In this document: positions 1 through 10,479 of the stretch, one piece after another
How positions within the stretch are numbered: position 1 is the first letter of the stretch
Layout of the letters: every line of letters starts with the position of its first letter
NCBI GenBank assembly: GCA_963740765.1
Contig: CAVUFN010000025.1
Coordinates: forward strand, 16,588-80,587
Direction of reading: 5' to 3'
Source of the DNA: DATLGB01 sp963740765
Lineage (GTDB): Bacteria; Actinomycetota; Thermoleophilia; Solirubrobacterales; Solirubrobacteraceae
DNA length: 64,000 bases
Translations under genes and position numbers: made by a program
Notes under the pieces: generated by a model
What the model saw: only the letters and a program-made list of their open reading frames with translations
Told to the model about the DNA's origin: nothing
Databases searched by the model: none

Positions 1-800
1 GTCGTGTCGGGGTGGCTCGGTCACGCGATGGCCTCCGTGTTCTGCAGTGCCGTCAACGACTTCGTCGAGGCATCCTGGCTGCCCGCGGACCCGCGCTTCA
101 GCTTCGCGATCGCGGTCTCGGCGCACGACGGCGAGGCGGCGGCAGCAGAGATCCGCCGGCTCGGTCACCACCCGCGCGCCGCGGCGGTCTGCCTGTCGGC
201 GATCGCCGTCAACATGGGTCAGAAGCCACTACCACCCGATCTACGCAGGCGGCCGAGGAGCTCGGGCTGCCGGTGATCGTGCACCCGGGCGGCTTCGAGG
301 GCAACGTCGTCGGCCCCGCGGTGCTCGGCGGCGTCGGCCCCCGCACGCCCGAGGAGACCTTCGCGCTGGTGCCCCAGGTCGCGATGACGAACCTGGCCAG
401 CCTGGTCTACGACGGGATCTTCGTGCGCTTCCCACGCCTGAAGGTGGTCTTCGCCGGCTTCGGCTTCGCCTGGGCCCCACCCGTCGTGTGGCGCCTGGAC
501 TCCGAATGGCGCGGCCTGCGCGTCGAGGTGCCGTGGGTCGTCAAGCCCCCGTCGGAGTACATCGCCGAGCACGTGCGCTTCGTCGTCGACGGCGCCTGCG
601 AGCTCGACCATCCCGAGGTCTGGCTGCTCGCGGAGATGCTCGGAGCGGACGCACTGTTGTGGGGGTCCGACGAGCCGTTCCGCGACCCCGACCCGGCCGG
701 CCTGGTGGCCGCCGCCCCGGAGGGGCTACGTGACGGCCTCGCTGCCACCAATGCACTCGAAACGTTCCCCGCCCTCGCACCGGAGTCGACCCATGCCTGA
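1..800 (+). pseudogene. Amidohydrolase family protein, 5' incomplete and frameshifted
   Basis: The 5' end lies outside the window. The readable part resembles the C-terminal two thirds of a metal-dependent amidohydrolase of the amidohydrolase-2 (COG2159, ACMSD-like) family, which hydrolyses or decarboxylates small cyclic acids in a TIM barrel. Visible marks are VIVHPGG near 275-290, a segment FAGFGFAW near 450-470, and WGSDEPF near 660, whose Asp is the usual last metal ligand. As given, the frame breaks near 226 and 246; dropping one base at each restores a smooth HYHPIYA-AAEELG. The 3' end overlaps the next start by 8 nt, so it is the upstream member of the operon. The family is fairly sure; the substrate is unknown. 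The breaks may be sequence errors. Confidence 0.7.
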
Positions 801-2419
801 GTCCTTCCTCGAAGCAGACGTCGTCGTCGTCGGCAGCGGTGCCGCCGGCTTCTCCGCGGCGCTCAGCGCCCAACGCGGCGGCGCCGAGGTGCTCATGCTC
901 GAGAAGGCCTCGTGGCTCGGCGGGACGACCTTGAAATCGTCGTGCTGGGCGTGGTACCCCAACCACGCCGGGGTCCGCGTCGACGGCCACGTCGACGAGA
1001 AGGTCGACGCCATGCGGTACATGGCGCGCCTGTCACAGCCGGAGGCCTACGACCCGGCGTCGCCGACGCTCGGTCTCGCGCGCTGGCGCCACGAGCTGCT
1101 CGAGGCCTTCTACGACAACGCGGCCGACGCCACCGAGGCCCTCGAGTCATCCGGCGTGCACCAGATCTCCCTGCCGGACTTCCCCGACTACTACTCCTTC
1201 CTCCCCGAGAACCGGACCCCGTGCGGCCGCACGCTCAAGCCGGCCACCGCGAGCGGCGAGGGAGCTGGCGCGGACGAGTTCATCCGCCAGGGCGCGGCCG
1301 CGGTCGAAGGCGCCGGTGGCCGGATCCTCACCGAGCACGCCGTCACGCGCCTGCGGTTCGACGGCGACACCGTCGTCGGCGTCGTCGCCGAGCACGCCGG
1401 CCAGGAGATCACCGTCCACGCGCGCCGCGGGGTGGTGTTCGGCAGCGGCGGCTTCGGCCAGAGCCATGCCAAGCGCGCCGACTACCTGGCCGCGCCGATC
1501 CTCGGCAGCTGCGCGGCGCCTGGCAACACGGGCGACTTCATCGACATGACCGCCGATCTCGGCGTGTCGCTGCGCAACATGACCTACCCGTGGATGACGC
1601 TGATGGTGCTCGAGCAGGCCGTGAGTGACGACCCCGGCGTGAAGAGCCTGTTCCACCCGCCGGGCGACAGCATGCTGTTCGTCAACGGGGCGGGCCGGCG
1701 GACGCTCAACGAGAAGGCGCCGTACAACGAGATGGCGCAGATGCTGCAGCGCTGGGACGTTCGCGACGCCACCTACCCCGACCTCTTCCAGTTCATGGTC
1801 TGGGACCAGGCGTGCCAGGACATCCATGCCAACGACCGGCCCGCCAACCCGATCCGTCCGGCCGGCACGCCGGCGCCGCACGTGGTCTCGGGCGCGACAC
1901 TGGAGGACCTCGCGGCGGCGCTCGCCGACCGCGTCGCCGAGCTCTCGGACCGGGCTCCGGCGCTCCGCATCGCTGATGACTTCGCCGCGCAGCTGCGCGC
2001 GTCGATCGACCGCTTCAACGCCGGCGCCCGCGACGGCGAGGACCCGGACTTCCAGCGCGGCGAGACGCCGATCGAGCAGGCGTTCAACTCGCTGTTCACC
2101 GGCGGCATCCGCGACGAGCGCAACCCGATGCTGTGCCCGCTGGCGAACACAGGCCCGTACTACGCGACGATCATCGTCCCGGCGGCGCTGGACACCAAGG
2201 GCGGGCCCGATGATCAACACACGCGCCGAGGTCATCCGCCACGACGGCACACCGATCCCCGGACTCTTCGGCGCGGGCAACTGCGTCGCCTCGCCGGCCG
2301 GAAAGTCCTACTGGGCCGCGGGCGCGACGATCGGCCCGGCCGTCACCTTCGGCTACCTCGCCGGCCTGCACGCAGCGAGCCGCCCGGTGCGGCAGCCGGC
2401 TGAGGCGGTGACGGCGTGA
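793..2419 (+). pseudogene. FAD-dependent oxidoreductase (fumarate reductase/3-ketosteroid dehydrogenase-like), one frameshift
   Basis: The ATG at 793 gives MPESFLEADVVVVGSGAAG, a Rossmann dinucleotide motif (GxGxxG) that binds FAD at the N-terminus. LEKASWLGGTT follows, then a C-terminal GAGNCVASPAGKSYWAAGATIGPA, typical of the family that includes 3-ketosteroid dehydrogenases and flavocytochrome fumarate reductases. It probably dehydrogenates or reduces a carbon-carbon bond next to a carbonyl. One extra base near 2209 breaks the frame between GGP and MINTRAEV; without it the product is 541 residues, nearly the same as the second FAD enzyme at 7372. The stop overlaps the next gene's GTG start (GTGA). 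Substrate unknown. Confidence 0.75.
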
Positions 2420-2970
2420 GCCTCGAGGACCGCGTCAGAGCGCTCGAGGACGAGGCGGCCATCCGCAACCTCGCCGCTCGCTACTGCTTCGTCATCGACG
2501 ACCGCGACCTCGACGGCATCGGGGCGTGCTTCTGCGAGGACGGCGGCTTCCGTTCCGTCGACGGCAAGATGGACGCGACCAGCCGCCAGGCCGTCATGGA
2601 CCAGTACGACGAGCGCTTCGAAGCGCTCGGGCCGGCCAACCACATCGCCCATCACCACGAGGTCGTGCTCGACCCGTCGGACCCCGACCGCGCGACCGGG
2701 AGGGTCAACGCCCACGCCGAGGTCGTGCGCCTCGGCAAGGTGATGATCACGGCGCTGCGCTACGACGACGTCTACCGGCGCGACCCGGACGGCCAGTGGC
2801 GCTTCGCCGACCGGCTGCTCTCGTTCTTTTACTACCTCGAGCCGTCCGACTACGCCGAGTACTTCGGCCGCCTCGATCGCAACCACGCATACGACACGCC
2901 CCACGCCGCCGACATCCCGGAGGGGCTGGAGAGCTTCAAGCAGTACTACCAGAGGAGAGAGAACCCATGA
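2416..2970 (+). CDS. SnoaL-like (NTF2-fold) protein
   Basis: 184 residues starting at a GTG that overlaps the previous stop. The N-terminal pattern (EDEAAIRNLAARYCFVIDD, then a FCEDGGFRS strand) is characteristic of the SnoaL_4/polyketide-cyclase NTF2-like fold, a cone-shaped pocket used by small isomerases, dehydratases and aromatic ring-hydroxylating dioxygenase beta subunits. It is cytoplasmic, with no signal peptide. It sits between an FAD oxidoreductase and hyuA with 4-nt overlaps on both sides, so it is translationally coupled to them and likely acts on the same compound. The frame is intact although both neighbours are broken. The exact reaction cannot be read from the sequence. Confidence 0.75.
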   Translation: MSLEDRVRALEDEAAIRNLAARYCFVIDDRDLDGIGACFCEDGGFRSVDGKMDATSRQAVMDQYDERFEALGPANHIAHHHEVVLDPSDPDRATGRVNAHAEVVRLGKVMITALRYDDVYRRDPDGQWRFADRLLSFFYYLEPSDYAEYFGRLDRNHAYDTPHAADIPEGLESFKQYYQRRENP

Positions 2971-5041
2971 CCGTGAGAGTTGGCGTTGACGTCGGTGGCA
3001 CGTTCACCGACGCCGTCATGGTCGACGAGAGACAGCGGCGTCGTCACACGCACGAAGGTGCTGACCACCGCCCAGGACCAGTCCGAGGGCACGCTTGGCG
3101 CGCTGCAGCGACTGGTGGACGAGCCCGCGAAGACTGTCGTCGTTCCATCACGGCTACACGGTCGGGCTCAACGCTGCGCTGACCCGCCGCGGCGCGAAGG
3201 CCGGGATGCTCGTGACCGCAGGGTCACCGCGACACCGTCGACCACGGCCGCGTCTGGCGCCCGTTCGACGTCAACCTCTACGACCCGACGTGGGAGCGCC
3301 CGCACCAGGAGCGCCCGGTCGTCGAGCGCCGGCTGCGGCGCGAGGTCCCCGAGCGGATGCGCGAGAACGGCGACGTCCTGCTGCCGCTCGACGAGGAGGC
3401 CACCCGCCGCGAGCTCGAGTTCCTCAAGGCCGAGGGCGTCGAGGCGATCGGCATCTGCTTCATGCAACGCCTACGAGCATCCCGAGCACGAGGCAGCGGG
3501 TGCGCGAGATCGTGGCCGAGGTCCTGCCCGACGCCTACGTCCAGACCTCGCAGATCTGGCCGCTGGCCCGCGAGTTCGAGCGCACCTTCGTCGTCATGCT
3601 CGACGCCTACACCGGCCCGCCCGTCGTGACGTACCTCAAGCGGCTCGAGGAGCGGCTCGCTGACGCCGGCTTCGACTCCCGCGTGGAGATCATGCAGATG
3701 GACGGCGGGCCTGCGGTCGATCGAGTCCGTCAAGCAGGCGCCGGTCTACACGCTGCAGTCGGGCCCGGTGGCCGGGCTGCTCGGCGCCGAGACCTACTCG
3801 CGCGAGCTGCTCGACGGCCGCGACCTCGTCTGCCTCGACATCGGCGGCACCTCCTCTGACCTCGGGGTCATCCTCGGCGGCCGTGCCGAGGTCACCAACG
3901 AGTGGGAGCTCGAGCACGCGATCCCGCTGGCGATCACCACGCTCGACGTGCGCTCCATCGGCGCCGGCGGCGGTCAGCCTGATCGACGTCGACGAGGTCG
4001 GCTCGCTGCAGGTCGGACCGGAGTCGGCCGGCTCGGATCCCGGCCCGGCCTGTTACGGCCGCGGCGCGCAGCTGCCGGCGATGACGGACGCCTACGTCGC
4101 GATGGGCCTGCTCCAGCCGGAGCTGTTCCTCGGCGGCGAGATGAAGCTCGACAAGGCTGCCGCGCTTGAGCAGCTCGGCCGCATCGCGGACAAGCTCGGC
4201 ATGGAGCCCGTCGCGCTCGCCCAGGGCGCGTACCACATCGCCAACACGAAGATCGCTGCCGCGGTGGCCGCGATGACCACGCACCGTGGCCTGGATCCGC
4301 GCGAGTTCTCGCTGCTGGCCTACGGCGCCGCGGGACCGATGCACGGCGTCGCCGTGGCGCGCGAGCTCGGGATCACCGAGGTCGTCGTCCCGTACTTCCC
4401 GGGCGGCTTCTCCGCGTTCGGGATGATCGCCAGCCGGTCGCGCGTCGAGTACTCCAACGCGACGATGGCGACCATGGACCAGCTCGGCCCCGACTCGCTG
4501 AGCGCCACGCTGAACGAGCTGGCGGACACGTGCCGCGCGGACCTCGTCGCGCAGGGCCTGGCGACCGAGGACATCACGATCGAGGCGCCTACTACGCGAT
4601 GTACGCGGGCCAGGGGCAGGACAACCGGCTGCCGCTGCCGGGCATCGACCTCACCGCTGCGGACATCGAGCAGGTCGCGGAGGAGTTCCACGCCTTCTAC
4701 GACCGCCGCTTCGGCTACCGCGCCCCGGAGATCCCGATCTTCGTGACGTCGGTGTCCGTGGTCGGCTTCGGCCCGCGCCCGGAGATCACGCTGCCGTCCG
4801 GCGACGAGTCGGACGCCGCCGCCGACGACCGGCGTCGAGCGCGCCGTGATCATGACGCGCCGAGCTCAACATGGACGGCGGCTCGCATCCCGACTCGCCG
4901 TTCTACGACCGCGACCTGCTCCGCGAGGGCGACGAGGTCCGCGGCCCCGCCATCATCGACGATCACCTCGGGACGATCGTCGTCAACCCCGGTGCCGTCG
5001 CCCGCGTGGCGAGCCACGGCACGCTCCGGATCGAGGTCTAA
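2967..5041 (+). pseudogene. hyuA: Hydantoinase/oxoprolinase subunit A (HyuA-type ATPase subunit), many +1 frameshifts
   Basis: The ATG overlaps the previous stop and begins MTVRVGVDVGGTFTDAV, the N-terminal ATP-binding signature of Hydant_A_N. Pieces in different frames give HHGYTVGLNAALTRRGAK, QSGPVAGLLGAE, CLDIGGTSSDLG, VRSIGAGGG, GPESAGSDPGPACYGR and YGAAGPMHGVAVARELG, all classic for the HyuA half of ATP-dependent hydantoinases, 5-oxoprolinases and acetone or acetophenone carboxylases. Eleven single extra bases (about 3035, 3147, 3224, 3466, 3501, 3719, 3975, two near 4593, 4827, 4861) break the frame; removing them leaves a 687-residue protein, normal for the family. HyuB follows after 3 nt. 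As sequenced it cannot give one polypeptide, but conservation between the breaks argues for sequence error or very recent loss. Confidence 0.8.
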
Positions 5042-5044
5042 GCC

Positions 5045-7079
5045 ATGGACGACGGAACCGAAGTTCTTCATGACGGCGGCGGAGGTCGAGGCCGAGTACG
5101 GCGTCGACCTGATCACCGCCGAGACGCTGCGCAACGGCTACATCGAGGCCACCCGCCAGATGTTCGGGACGCTGCTGCGCAGCGCGTTCTCGAACATCAT
5201 CCGCGACGGCATGGACTTCGGCGTCTGCGTCCACCTCGTCAACGACGACGGCACGACCGAGATGGTCGGCGATCACCGAGGGCTGCACGCAGTTCGCCTT
5301 CACCCACCAGCACATGACCAACATGGTCCTCGACGAGTACGGCATCGAGAACCTGGGCCCGGGCGACACGCTGGTCTGCAACGACGCGTTTCGCGGCGGC
5401 ATCCACTTCGGCGACCTGAACTTCTTCCGGGTCATCCACGACGAGCACGGCAAGCCCGCGTTCGTGGTCTCCGACGCCGCCCACGTGTTCGACATCGGCG
5501 GCCCGGTGGCCGGCGGGTTCAACACCGCCGCGACGTCGATGTACGAGGAGGGGCTGCGGCTCTCCCCGATGCTCATCACGTCGAGCGACGAGCCCGTGCG
5601 GTCGGTCGATCAACCTGCTGCTGGAGAACACGCGCAGCCCGCTGCACATGATCGGCGACGTCCGTGCGCTGCTCGGCACGCTGAAGGCCGGCGAGGAGCG
5701 GGTGCGCGCAGCTGATGGACCGCTACGGCGACCGATGCCGCCAAGGGCGCCGGCCGCTACCCGCTCGGGCTGTCGGAGCGGCGCATGCGGCACGGCGCTG
5801 GCCGAAGCGCCCGACGGGGACTACGACGACGAGATCCAGCTCGACGACGACGGCATCTCGACCGATCCGATCACCCTCAAGGTCGCAGGTCCGCGTCCGC
5901 GGCGCCGAGGCGGAGATCGACTTCTCGGGCACCGACCCGCAGGCGCTCGGCGCCGTGTCGACCGGCTGGCAGGAGGCGGCACGCGCGCGTCGTCGGGCCG
6001 AAGGTCGTCCTCGATCCGCGCCACCCGATGAACGCCGGCGCGATGCGCCCGTTCCAGGTGCTGATGGCCGCCGGGCTCGATGGTGCTCGGACTGCCGCCG
6101 TCCTCACAGTCCAACCACGTCGAGACGGGCGCCAAGGTCGCCCGGCTGCTGACGCACGTCATGTCCGACATGCGTTCCCGAGCGCGCCGTGGCCGACGAC
6201 TCCGGCACCTCCGGCGCGCTCATCGCCGGCGGCATCGACACACGCCCGGGCCTGGAGGGGCAGCCCTTCGGCGGCGCCTTCGTGTTCGGCGGGGGCTGGG
6301 GCGGCACGAGCAAGGCCGACGGCATCTCCTTCTGCCAGTCGTCGCTCTACAACTGCCGCGCGGTCATCGTCGAGTACACGGAGAAGTCGGCACCGATCGT
6401 CATCTGGGAGCACGCCCGCGCGATCGACTCGGCGGGCGCCGGTGAGAACCGGGGCGGCTTCGGCGCCGTGTGGTCGATCGAGGCGCTCTCGGACACGTAC
6501 TGCACGCCGATCGTCGACTCGTCGAAGTTCGCGGCGGAGGGCGTCGAGGGCGGCGGTGGCGGCGCCACGTCATGGGGTGCGCTCGTGACCAAGCACGACG
6601 ACGGCGGCGTGCGGGCCTGGAACGGCGTCGTGCCGGTCAAGCGACTGACGCCGCTGTTCGGCGCGTTCGACGAGCAGGGGCGACCGGATCCCGACGCCGA
6701 GTGGGGACGCAACACGCTCCTGCAGACCTCCAAGCCGACGGCGTATCTGCTCAAGGCCGGGGAGATCCTGCGAATCCAGATCGCCTGCGCCGCCGGCTAC
6801 GGCGATCCGCTGGCCCGTGAGGCCGAGCGGGTGCTCGACGACGTCACCGCAGAGCTCGTCTCGATCACTCAGGCGGCCGACGTCTACGGCGTGCGCATCG
6901 CCAGCGACGGCGGGCACTTGACGCTTGACGCCGAAGGCACCCGCGAGCTGCGCGAGCAGCTCGCCGCCGGCCGCGACGACGGCCAGGTCAACACGCCGCT
7001 GGCGTTTTTCCGGCAGTGGCCGCTCGACGACGCGGAGTTGTCCGCGCTCGCGAACAACGCGATCCCGATGGAGGTCTAG
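5045..7079 (+). pseudogene. hyuB: Hydantoinase/oxoprolinase subunit B (HyuB), frameshifted in its first half
   Basis: Partner of HyuA in ATP-dependent ring opening or carboxylation. The fragments read as Hydantoinase_B: RQMFGTLLRSAFSNIIRDG near the N-terminus, GDTLVCNDAFRGGIHFGDLN, then NHVETGAKVARLLTHVMSD and the long clean C-terminus with GGGGGATSWGALVTKHDDGG and ending IPMEV. Ten extra single bases between 5054 and 6178 break it; removing them gives 674 residues, the usual family length. From 6180 to the stop (900 nt) the frame is intact, so the damage stops inside the gene. It is followed 2 nt later by a small zinc-ribbon gene, as in multi-subunit carboxylases of this superfamily. Substrate unknown. 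Confidence 0.8.
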
Positions 7080-7081
7080 AG

Positions 7082-7366
7082 ATGGGCATCAACGACCGCA
7101 TGGTCTTCCAGACGCCGGGTCGCGACGCGATGACCGTGGTCAAGGCGGCGGTGGCAGGGCAGTCCTGCCCCGCGTGCGGATCCTCCGACATCGCCCGCTA
7201 CCCCGTGGGCAACGTGATGGGTCCGCGGATCGTCACGAAGTGCCAGTCCTGCTACCACAGCCTGTCCGTCGAGCGGCCCACCGAGCAGGACAACTGGCCG
7301 CCGTTCCGGCCGCTCACCTACGACTGGGCCGCGTCGGACGCAGAGCACGCCGCAACCCTCAAGTAG
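7082..7366 (+). CDS. Small zinc-ribbon protein linked to HyuAB
   Basis: 94 residues, ATG 2 nt after the hyuB stop. Two cysteine pairs, SCPACG at residues 29-34 and KCQSCY at about 56-61, form a four-Cys zinc ribbon; the rest has no recognisable domain. Position right behind hyuA-hyuB suggests a third subunit of the enzyme, comparable in place to the small zinc-binding subunits of acetone and acetophenone carboxylases. That role is inference from context, not from a diagnostic motif. The frame is intact. The next gene starts 6 nt downstream. Confidence 0.7.
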   Translation: MGINDRMVFQTPGRDAMTVVKAAVAGQSCPACGSSDIARYPVGNVMGPRIVTKCQSCYHSLSVERPTEQDNWPPFRPLTYDWAASDAEHAATLK

Positions 7367-7371
7367 GCGGC

Positions 7372-9000
7372 ATGAGCGAGGACACGATCATCGTCGTCGG
7401 CGCGGGCCTCTCGGGGCTCGCGACCGCACTCGAAGCCGCCCGGCGCGGCCGCACGGTCACGGTCTTCGAGGCCGCCGACCGCGTGGGCGGTGCCGCCGCC
7501 TACAGCGGCGGCCAGGTCTGGGTGGGCGGCAACCACGTCGCGGCCCGCGAGGGGTACGAGGACGACCTCGAGGCCACGGAGACGTACGTCCGCGCCATCG
7601 GCCACGACCATCCCGAGCTGCTCGACGAGGACGCGATGCGGCGCTGGCTGACGACCGCGCCCGAGGCCGCTGAGCACTGGGAGGACATCGGCGCGATCAC
7701 CTGGCAGGTCATCCCGGGCCTGACCGACTACCACTCCGACGCGGACGGCGCCTTCGGCGTGGGCCGCTACATCACCACAGTCCCGTTCGAGGGATCGGAC
7801 CTCGGGGCGTGGCGCGAGCGCCTCAACGTCAGCCCGCACTTTCCCGTTGGCAAGACCTACGAGGAGATCGCTGCCGTCGGCCGTCGCCAGGCCGAGATGG
7901 ATCTCGCCAAGGGGGTCGAAGGCGACCCCCTGACCTTCGGCACCGGACTGGTCGCGAGCTTCCTCGCCCGGACTGTGCAGGAGGAGGGCGTGGAGATTCT
8001 GGTCGGCCATCGCGTGGTCGAGCTGCTCGCGGACGATGCCGGCGTGATCGGTGCCGTCGCCGAAGGCCCGGACGGCGCGCGCGTCGAGCGGCGCGGCCCG
8101 GTCGTCCTGGCGACGAGCTCCTACGACCGCGACCCCGAGCTGGTGGCCGAGTTCCTCGACATCGCCGAGGAGAACTTCGGCAGCGTCGCGCCGCGCTCCC
8201 TGCGCGGCGACGGGATCAGGCTGGCTCGCGCCGTCGGCGGGACCACCGCGCGGATCCCGGCGACCAACGTCCCGATGCTCCCGGGCTGGGAGTCCGACAA
8301 CGAGCCGGGCTACACCTACGGGCCGGAGTACGCCTTGCCCGGCGCGATCATGGTCGACGGCACCGGCAGCCGCTTCTGCGACGACTCCTACTACATCGAC
8401 ATCATCCGCAAGGCCGTCGCGGCCGGCTCGCCGCACCTGCCGTGCTTCATGGTCTGGGACGACGAGCACCGCGAGCGGTACGGCCTCGGCGAGACCCTGC
8501 CCGGCGGCGAGTACCCGCCGGGCCAGGTCACGTCGGCCGCGACGCTGGAGGAGCTCGGCGCTGCGCTGGGCATCGACGGTGATGGTCTCGCCCGCGCGGT
8601 CGAGCGCTTCAACGAGCACGCCGTGCGCGGGGAGGACCCGGAGTTCGGACGCGGGACGGTGCCGTTCGTGCGCAGCTACGCCGGGGATCCGTCCCACGAG
8701 CTAAACCCGCTTGTCGGCCCACTGGACCGCGGGCCGTATCACGGCATGCGGCTCGTGATCGTGGGTACGGGCATCGGGTCCAGCGGCGTGCGCATCGACG
8801 GCGACGGGCATGTGCTCGACGACTCGAGCGCGGCACTGCGCGGGCTGTACGCCGTCGGCTCCTGCGCCGCGTTGACGTCCTCGGGCAGCGGCTACAACAG
8901 CGGCTTCGCTCTCGGGCGCGGACTCACGCTGGCCTACCTGGTCGCGCGCGAGCTCGCGGGCGATCCCGTCCCGCGCGAGCACGCCGCGGCGCGGTCGTGA
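7372..9000 (+). CDS. FAD-dependent oxidoreductase (3-ketosteroid dehydrogenase/fumarate reductase-like)
   Basis: 542 residues. The N-terminus MSEDTIIVVGAGLSGLATALEAARRG carries the GxGxxG FAD motif, then VFEAADRVGGAAAYSGGQVW. Near the C-terminus GLYAVGSCAALTSSGSGYNSGFALGRGL fits the second FAD contact of the FAD_binding_2 family. It is a paralogue of the protein at 793-2419 with a different mid-region, so the pair may act on successive positions of one ring. Soluble, no signal peptide. The stop overlaps the start of the aldehyde dehydrogenase gene. The family is sure; delta-1-dehydrogenase versus double-bond reductase cannot be decided here. Confidence 0.85.
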   Translation: MSEDTIIVVGAGLSGLATALEAARRGRTVTVFEAADRVGGAAAYSGGQVWVGGNHVAAREGYEDDLEATETYVRAIGHDHPELLDEDAMRRWLTTAPEAAEHWEDIGAITWQVIPGLTDYHSDADGAFGVGRYITTVPFEGSDLGAWRERLNVSPHFPVGKTYEEIAAVGRRQAEMDLAKGVEGDPLTFGTGLVASFLARTVQEEGVEILVGHRVVELLADDAGVIGAVAEGPDGARVERRGPVVLATSSYDRDPELVAEFLDIAEENFGSVAPRSLRGDGIRLARAVGGTTARIPATNVPMLPGWESDNEPGYTYGPEYALPGAIMVDGTGSRFCDDSYYIDIIRKAVAAGSPHLPCFMVWDDEHRERYGLGETLPGGEYPPGQVTSAATLEELGAALGIDGDGLARAVERFNEHAVRGEDPEFGRGTVPFVRSYAGDPSHELNPLVGPLDRGPYHGMRLVIVGTGIGSSGVRIDGDGHVLDDSSAALRGLYAVGSCAALTSSGSGYNSGFALGRGLTLAYLVARELAGDPVPREHAAARS

Positions 9001-10472
9001 TGTCCACGACCGCGGTGCGCCCCGAGCCGCTCGTGTTGAGCCACCTGGTGATCGACGGCAAGCGGGTGGAGGGCGAGGGCCTGCCGGACGTCGTGCTCAA
9101 CCCGGCCACGGAGGAGGTCGTCGCCGAGGTCAGGGCGGCGAGCCTCGCGCAGGCCGACGCGGCAATCCGCGGCGCCCGCCGGGCCGCCGACGACGGGCCG
9201 TGGCCGCGCATGTCGCCCGCGGAGCGGTCCCAGGCGCTCCATCGCTTTGCGGACGCGTTCGAGGCGCGGATCCCCGAGCTGGTGGCGACCATCGTCACCG
9301 AGGTCGGGACGCCCGTCTCGCTCGCCGAGCCGCTGCAGGTCGGCAGTGCGCTGACGCACCTGCGCCACTACGCGGACCTGGCGGCGCGCGACCTGTCCCG
9401 CGACCTCGGGCCGGCCACCGGGCCGCCCTCCCACAGCACGCTCGCCTACCGGCCGGCCGGCGTCGCCGTCGGTATCACGGCCTACAACTACCCGTTGATG
9501 CTGGCGGCGTCGAAGATCGGCGCCGCGATGGCGGCCGGGTGCACGACGGTGCTGCTGCCATCCCCGCGAACGCCGTTGACGTCGCTCGTCCTCGGTGAGC
9601 TGGGCCTCGAGGCCGAGCTCCCCCCCGGCGTCCTCAACGTGGTGGTCGGCGGAGCCGCGCTCGGCGCGGCGATCACGCAGCGCCCCGACGTCGACCGCGT
9701 GAGCTTCACGGGGTCGGTCGAGGTCGGCCAGGCGATCATGCGCCAGTGCGTGGACCACCTGAGCGGTGTGGTCCTCGAGCTCGGCGGCAAGTCGCCCGAC
9801 ATCGTCCTCCCCGGCTATCCGCTCGACGTTGAGAGCGTCCGCGGCATCCATCTGCGCTACCTGCGCAACGCAGGCCAGGGGTGTGCGTCGCCCACGCGCA
9901 TCCTCGTCCCTCGGGAGAACCTGGACGAGTTCGCCGAGGCGACGCGCGCGGCGTACCCGACCATCGGCGTCGGCGACCCGTGGGATCCGGCGACCGTTGT
10001 CGGGCCCGTGATCCGCCCCGAGCACCGTGCCCGCGTCGAGGGGTTCGTGGAGCGGGCGCTCGCCGCGGGCGGCGAGATCGTGGCGGGAGGCGGACGCCCG
10101 GCCCTCGATCGTGGGTGGTACGTCAGCCCGACGCTCGTCGGCTCGGTGGAGCCGACCGCCGAGATCGCCCAGGAGGAGATCTTCGGCCCGGTCGGGGTGC
10201 TGCTGCCCTACGACGACCTCGACGACGCGGTCCAGATCGCCAACGGGACGAAGTTTGGCCTCGCCGCCTACGTCCACGGCCCCGACCTCGACGAGGCGCG
10301 CAGCCTCGCGCCGAGACTGCGCGCCGGCACGGTCTATGTCAACGGCGGCGGCGGCATCCGCCCGGACGCCCCGTTCGGCGGCTGGGGTGCGAGCAGCATC
10401 GGCCGTGAGTGGGGCGAGGAGGGCGTGCGGGAGTACCTGGAGCCGCAGCACGTCCAGTGGCGTACAGGGTAA
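9000..10472 (+). CDS. NAD(P)-dependent aldehyde dehydrogenase
   Basis: 490 residues from the ATG at 9000 (a GTG at 8997 is also in frame). Visible ALDH marks: TAYNYPLMLAASKIGAAMAAG, VSFTGSVEVG (nucleotide binding), LELGGKSPDIVL with the general-base Glu, NAGQGCASPTRI with the catalytic Cys, and EEIFGPVGVLLPYDD. The enzyme oxidises an aldehyde to the acid or CoA ester. A close paralogue of equal length lies at 16863-18335, including a nearly identical end (GREWGEEGVREYLEPQH). Its start overlaps the FAD enzyme's stop and an aldo/keto reductase follows after 7 nt, so aldehyde and alcohol handling are co-transcribed. Confidence 0.9.
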   Translation: MSTTAVRPEPLVLSHLVIDGKRVEGEGLPDVVLNPATEEVVAEVRAASLAQADAAIRGARRAADDGPWPRMSPAERSQALHRFADAFEARIPELVATIVTEVGTPVSLAEPLQVGSALTHLRHYADLAARDLSRDLGPATGPPSHSTLAYRPAGVAVGITAYNYPLMLAASKIGAAMAAGCTTVLLPSPRTPLTSLVLGELGLEAELPPGVLNVVVGGAALGAAITQRPDVDRVSFTGSVEVGQAIMRQCVDHLSGVVLELGGKSPDIVLPGYPLDVESVRGIHLRYLRNAGQGCASPTRILVPRENLDEFAEATRAAYPTIGVGDPWDPATVVGPVIRPEHRARVEGFVERALAAGGEIVAGGGRPALDRGWYVSPTLVGSVEPTAEIAQEEIFGPVGVLLPYDDLDDAVQIANGTKFGLAAYVHGPDLDEARSLAPRLRAGTVYVNGGGGIRPDAPFGGWGASSIGREWGEEGVREYLEPQHVQWRTG

Positions 10473-10479
10473 ATCGGCC

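Noticed and set aside
5608..6178. Strict 100-nt periodicity of the extra bases in hyuB
   Set aside because: Five of seven gaps are 94-100 nt, but two are 25 and 58, and other genes show irregular spacing, so a fixed period is not supported.
2967..7079. hyuA and hyuB as ancient pseudogenes
   Set aside because: Protein motifs are intact between the breaks, all disruptions have one sign, and there are no nonsense substitutions, which does not fit long decay.
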